A program made the translations under genes and the position numbers. Below are positions 59,981-64,000 of a DNA stretch of 64,000 nucleotides, in pieces. The stretch covers positions 1,751,968,772-1,752,032,771 of the forward strand of contig OY728165.1 in the NCBI GenBank assembly GCA_963277665.1. The letters run 5' to 3'. The number at the start of each line of letters is the position of its first letter. Within the stretch, counting starts at the first letter, position 1. The notes under the pieces were generated by a model. That model did not search any database. It was not told where the DNA came from and saw only the letters and a list, made by a program, of their open reading frames with translations. Source of the DNA: Viscum album (lineage: Eukaryota; Streptophyta; Magnoliopsida; Santalales; Viscaceae).

Positions 59981-61055
59981 AAAATCATACGATGTTGATC
60001 TGCTTGTGGTCGGCCCGACACCGGCCGGTTCTTCGTAGTCCACCTCCATCGTCCACAAACAACAAAAAAGAGGGGCTGGGTCGGACCATGTTCATGTTGT
60101 CTGATCCCTTCCTCATCAAGATGGTATCAAGCAGACAAACGAACCTCAACAATTGAATAACGATGATGAACGGTATTAAAACTTGAACATAACAACCCCT
60201 ACCTCAAGGTTCGTCGTTTGTTGACGATATCGCGAAAGGGGTGGATGTTGGCTCATTGACGTCCTCGCAAGGGAGGAGATGAAGGTTATGACGATCTTTG
60301 GCATTCGTCACTTCCAGAAAGGCCTTTAATCCTAGATCGACCCCCGTTCATTGGAGATCCGTATTAAGGAGAACCGTTATTAATGGAGGGAAGGAGCTCT
60401 TCTATTTCTCCAAGGATTCTCCACACAATATTTTCCCAGCCAAATATTAAAATGAGATTTTCCCCCATCTTAACAAACATTCCAGCTCAATTCAATTTAA
60501 TTCAAACTCATTAATTAATTGAATAGTTGGCAAAAAATTTAATGATGAGAGAGAGATGGAAAGTGGAGAGGCTCCACTCCAAAAAATGAGTGGAGTTTTC
60601 ATGTATTAAACAGGGGGTGAGTTATGGGGAGGTCAAGGGGGTTATGGGTGAGGTGAGGAGTTAGTGTCTCATGTGGGCCCCACCCCTAACTCCCCTTTGG
60701 AGAAAAAAAATAACCACTTCCTTAAATAATATTTTTACACAACAAATTTTATTTATTTTATTCTAAATCCCTAATTATTAAACCTCAACCCGCTCAAAAT
60801 GCAACTACGGTAAAAGTCCCCTTAAGCAATTACCATGGCGGTGAGTTCATCGGTGCCCTCAGATTTCAATTCTGAGTACCGATTCGAAAGATAGAAAAAC
60901 TCAATCGTTCGTTTACTGAACGTACCTGAGCTAAACTTTGGAAATTGATTCTGGTCACACCAGGCCTCAGAATCAAGTGTCATTAAAAGCCAAAAACTCG
61001 TAAAATTCCAAATAAATTAAGAAAAAAATTTCCTTGAAATTTTCGGGTCTTTACA

Positions 61056-61060
61056 AGTTA
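61056..61060. other. Target site duplication, right copy (AGTTA)
   Basis: Identical to 51,698-51,702 and directly next to the element end at 61,055. Confidence 0.95.
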
Positions 61061-63040
61061 AATTAGAAAATTAAAAATAAATATAATATATTTATTCGAA
61101 TACCTAAAATGATCTCAATTTAATTAAATTTGAATCTATAAACAATAATTGACATAGCCATTTTGAAACTATTACTAAACAAACTATCGAAGCTAATAAC
61201 ATCTAATAACGAAAATAAAATATAACTAAATATATATATGTAATTAATGATTATAAATGATGTTTTCAAATGGATATATATAAGTTTAAAATTATTAAAT
61301 ATATTATTAGGATAGTTACTTTTTTATAAATAAGGTTAGAGCACATTTTTCTAAGTTGGATTAAAGGTAAGAGTATCTGCATCTCAATTTTGCTTCATTG
61401 AGATATGATTTATATTCACCACTTATTCACTTTTTATGATATAAATATTTCACTTGTTTGTATTTTTATCATAAAATTATTTAAATATAATTTATTTACA
61501 AATCCATCACATGTTCTATAATTTGGGGGTTTTTATTCTTATGATATCGAAGTTATAAGGGGTTTGTTGACTCAATTTTTTCCATTTGGGTCTTGATCTA
61601 TATTTCATGATTATAATTTTATAGGTTCCATTCATATTATATTTATCAATTATACATGGTAAATATACTTTTAATGTAGGTTGAAATTACTTTTTTATAT
61701 TAAAAACATTTTTATTGGTTGATTCCCCTATAAAAGTATCGTTATTTTTATTATTAATACCCATTCGTTTGAATGTATTTTTATCCTCTATGTCTATATT
61801 TTCCATTCTTAATAAGGATCTATTTTCCTATTTTGTAACCCAAATATGTTTTCTCCCTAGTGAACATCAAATTTACCTTTACACATTTTCAAATTAAGGT
61901 TTTATTAATCATTTTAATGTTTTGGATTTCAATAATGGTATTTTAAAATATAAAAAGAGAATTTCTTATACGCGCATATTTTCTCTTCTAGTCCAATTTT
62001 TTTGAGTTAAAATTTATTCTTTTTAACGGTTCTATTATGGGGATTTATTTTAATGTAATATTTTAATAATTATTCTCTTCATCTTATTAAGAATTATATT
62101 TTAAAAGTGACTCAAAAATATTTCATTTTTTACAATGATGTTAGGAAATGTTTTCTAAGAAATAAGTTATGGTGATTTCACTTCTATTTTCCTCTCTATA
62201 TGAGAATCAATTCATCCTATATTTTGTATTACCAAATAATATACTATTTATAAATATAATTTTTCATTCAATTACCTTCCATAATGAATTCTCTAAGTTT
62301 TATTTCTTTGAATAAGGGTGTTCACCAACATAACCATACATTGATTCATTGGGAAAATTATTGAAAAGGTCATATAACCATTATCAGTATAGTGAAAATA
62401 ACATATAAATCATAATACAAATTGTAGGGTATTTACCTAGTGGGTTACCTAATATCATTTTATATCCAAACGAATTATATGGGCTATAATGTTATGATTA
62501 TCGATGAATTTATGAATGTTTCTTTATAGGATTCCATTTGAAAAGTATATAAAACCAATTTTTTTTCATGGGTTTTTATGATATTGTGGTTGAAATAATG
62601 TGGAACCCATATTTATTATTATCATTATGTAAGGGTGATACAAGTATTATATATCCCCCTAATGTATTGGTTAATGTTTTCCTATCATGAAATACCATCT
62701 ATGGTGCATGACCATTTATCCTAACACATGGTGTTATGTCGTTTGGGAAGTGAGACATTACTTAAGATTAAAATTTCATGATTTATGTCGTTTTCAAAAT
62801 TTTATAATTCCATGATTTTATAATATCATTGCTTTATGATATCTTGTTCTGTCTTTAGACATATATGTGTTAACTCACCATTATTTTTTTAATTTTATTA
62901 TTCCCTTACTAAGCATTTGAGATCACCCCTTATTATATTTCCATTCTAATGGTAATGAAGATGAGGAAAGATTATGAGTGATATAGACATTATTCATGCA
63001 TGGTTCAATTAGTGAGAAATATTCATAGGTTATGAAGACT
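61061..63040 (+). repeat. Right part of the split LTR related to gypsy 2
   Basis: Continues the LTR interrupted at 51,702. Matches to the reverse complement of the gypsy 2 LTR include attatatatccccctaatgta followed by ttggttaat (62,648, against about 33,380) and tcaccccttattatatttcc (62,923, against about 32,920). The end is estimated near 63,040 from the position of the gypsy 2 LTR start. The plus-strand 60-codon frame at 61,715-61,897 lies in it and is not supported. Confidence 0.55.
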
Positions 63041-64000
63041 GATTTTCTTATATATCTTGTCCTCAAAGACACTAAAGATTACAATCCTAGGATTTTGATA
63101 TTGTCGTGTGATGAAATGTTTACGTTATGAAAATAATATGAAATATATGTACGTTTATCTTGGTTTACCTCAATTGGTTTCAAATCTGGTTTGTAAAGTT
63201 TATTTTTTTATCACTAGATCTAGGATTATAGGTATGGTTCACCTCTTTTGGCATCAGAAAATAGTTTTATTATTTTTGAAAATTAGTTTTGTTATTTTGG
63301 GATTAGTTGAGTTCCTTAAAGGATAAGAAAAGTTTTTTAAACCCTAGTGATAAGTCTAATTATACGATAACATACTAAAATTTTTTATATTGTATATTAT
63401 GTGGTTTTATATAAATTGCATCCCTATCTGGATAATGGAAAGTGGATGCATCTATATCACAAATTTACTTTTGGTAAATCACCCTAAAAAGCTGATTGAA
63501 TGTCAACTATATCATTACTCAATATGTGATGAGTGTGAATAAGCTTCCACACCTTCATAAAAACTCAAATGGGATATATTATGGTTAATCAAGTTATATT
63601 TACTATCCATTATGAATTATTTATTATGGTAAGGAATTAGGTTGAGGAGTATGAGAGAACCCAAACAAAATAAACCTAGATTGGATCGAGAGTGACATAG
63701 GTTTGACCAAAATATAATGTGGAAATTTTAAAGATTAATACATTTTAATGTTATGTTTTTAATGATATAATTAATGATAATTTTCTTATGATTTAAATTT
63801 TTCATCACAAAAATTTACTCCTTTTAGTCTCAGAAATGGATAAATCTCACAGGAACCAAGATTACAATGGATTCTGTAGAAAATGTAGAGATCTTACCGA
63901 TGAGAAACTTATCAGCCTGATTAATGATGGAAAGGGTGATGTTGAGTTTCCATTTTAAAACTTTTAGAAATTAAACCATTCAATAGATGAGTTAAAACAT
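63041..64000 (+). other. Unclassified sequence right of the split LTR
   Basis: If the split LTR is a 5' LTR, this is the start of its internal region. I found no gag motif and no primer binding site in it. The 72-codon frame at 63,108-63,326 has no recognised motif. Confidence 0.3.
63836..63958 (+). CDS. Small unrecognised ORF with CxxC motif
   Basis: A frame of 40 codons, charged and with mixed composition, unlike the Ile/Phe/Tyr/Lys-rich chance frames of this AT-rich region. It includes NGFCRKCRDLTDEKLISLI near residues 11-29. It is preceded by a pyrimidine-rich stretch ending in ttttagtctcag, which would suit a splice acceptor, so it might be an exon or the start of a mobile-element protein continuing past the window. 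No family recognised; one CxxC is not enough for a zinc-finger call. Confidence 0.2.
   Translation: MDKSHRNQDYNGFCRKCRDLTDEKLISLINDGKGDVEFPF

Larger units (their letters stand above)
51703..61055 (-). mobile_element. Ty3/gypsy (del/Tekay-like) retrotransposon 3, internally deleted
   Basis: Complete 9,353-bp insertion with exact ends. LTRs are 51,703-55,137 (3,435 bp) and 57,534-61,055 (3,522 bp), and a perfect 5-bp duplication AGTTA flanks it. The internal part is only 2,396 bp and holds gag remnants followed by an integrase C-terminus on the minus strand. Protease, RT, RNase H and the integrase core are missing, so it is non-autonomous or deleted. The minus-strand LTR starts TGTAAAGACC and ends GGGTCGTGACA. 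GAGGTGGGAG next to the 3' LTR (near 55,143-55,152) is a plausible polypurine tract. The last 118 LTR bases differ at 17 sites, so it is not recent. Its G+C is much higher than that of its surroundings. Confidence 0.95.
57534..61055 (-). repeat. 5' LTR of gypsy element 3
   Basis: Copy of 51,703-55,137, longer by 87 bases. It has the same internal order: about 37-bp repeats (58,270-58,560), four 165-bp units (58,710-59,290), the G+C-rich core (59,300-59,980) and the AT-rich end. The inner end has decayed from TGTCACGACCC to tatcctgacct. Confidence 0.95.

Overview
The window looks like intergenic, probably heterochromatic DNA from a flowering plant with a repeat-rich nuclear genome. It is very AT-rich except for 51.7-61.06 kb. 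I recognise no intact cellular gene, rRNA or tRNA. Everything I can name is plant mobile DNA, mostly old and broken: CACTA (En/Spm) transposase, non-autonomous CACTA, a tRNA-derived SINE-like unit, one Ty1/copia element of the SIRE type and four Ty3/gypsy elements. The species cannot be told from the sequence.

Layout: 0.86-3.25 kb is a decayed minus-strand CACTA transposase (TNP2, DUF4218 and DUF4216 pieces). 3.3-7.0 kb is unrecognised AT-rich sequence. 7.08-9.56 kb holds a CACTA-like non-autonomous element with subterminal repeats, and a SINE-like unit lies inside it. 9.57-11.2 kb is unclassified and contains a 34-bp minisatellite. 11.2-21.8 kb is a minus-strand gypsy element with two ~3.3 kb LTRs and broken PR-RT-RH-INT. 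22.4-32.8 kb is a plus-strand SIRE-like copia element with two ~2.6 kb LTRs and broken gag-PR-INT-RT-RH. It abuts a second minus-strand gypsy element at 32.8-43.27 kb with two ~4.27 kb LTRs. 43.3-49.5 kb is unclassified and rich in decayed tandem repeats. From about 50 kb to 63.04 kb an LTR related to the second gypsy family lies in inverted orientation. It is split at 51,702/61,056 by a complete 9.35 kb gypsy insertion (51,703-61,055) with 3.4-3.5 kb LTRs and a perfect AGTTA target duplication. 63.04-64 kb is unclassified.

The elements do not act together as a pathway; they record successive insertion, internal deletion and decay. The observation I find most worth following is that all four gypsy LTR lineages carry a short internal array of three or four repeats with a period of about 165-200 bp, close to nucleosome length. 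The best preserved is a 166/165/165-bp array of four units in both LTRs of the 51.7-61 kb element. In several families shorter arrays (20-35 bp) accompany it. All coordinates inside decayed elements were set by eye and are approximate unless the entry says exact.
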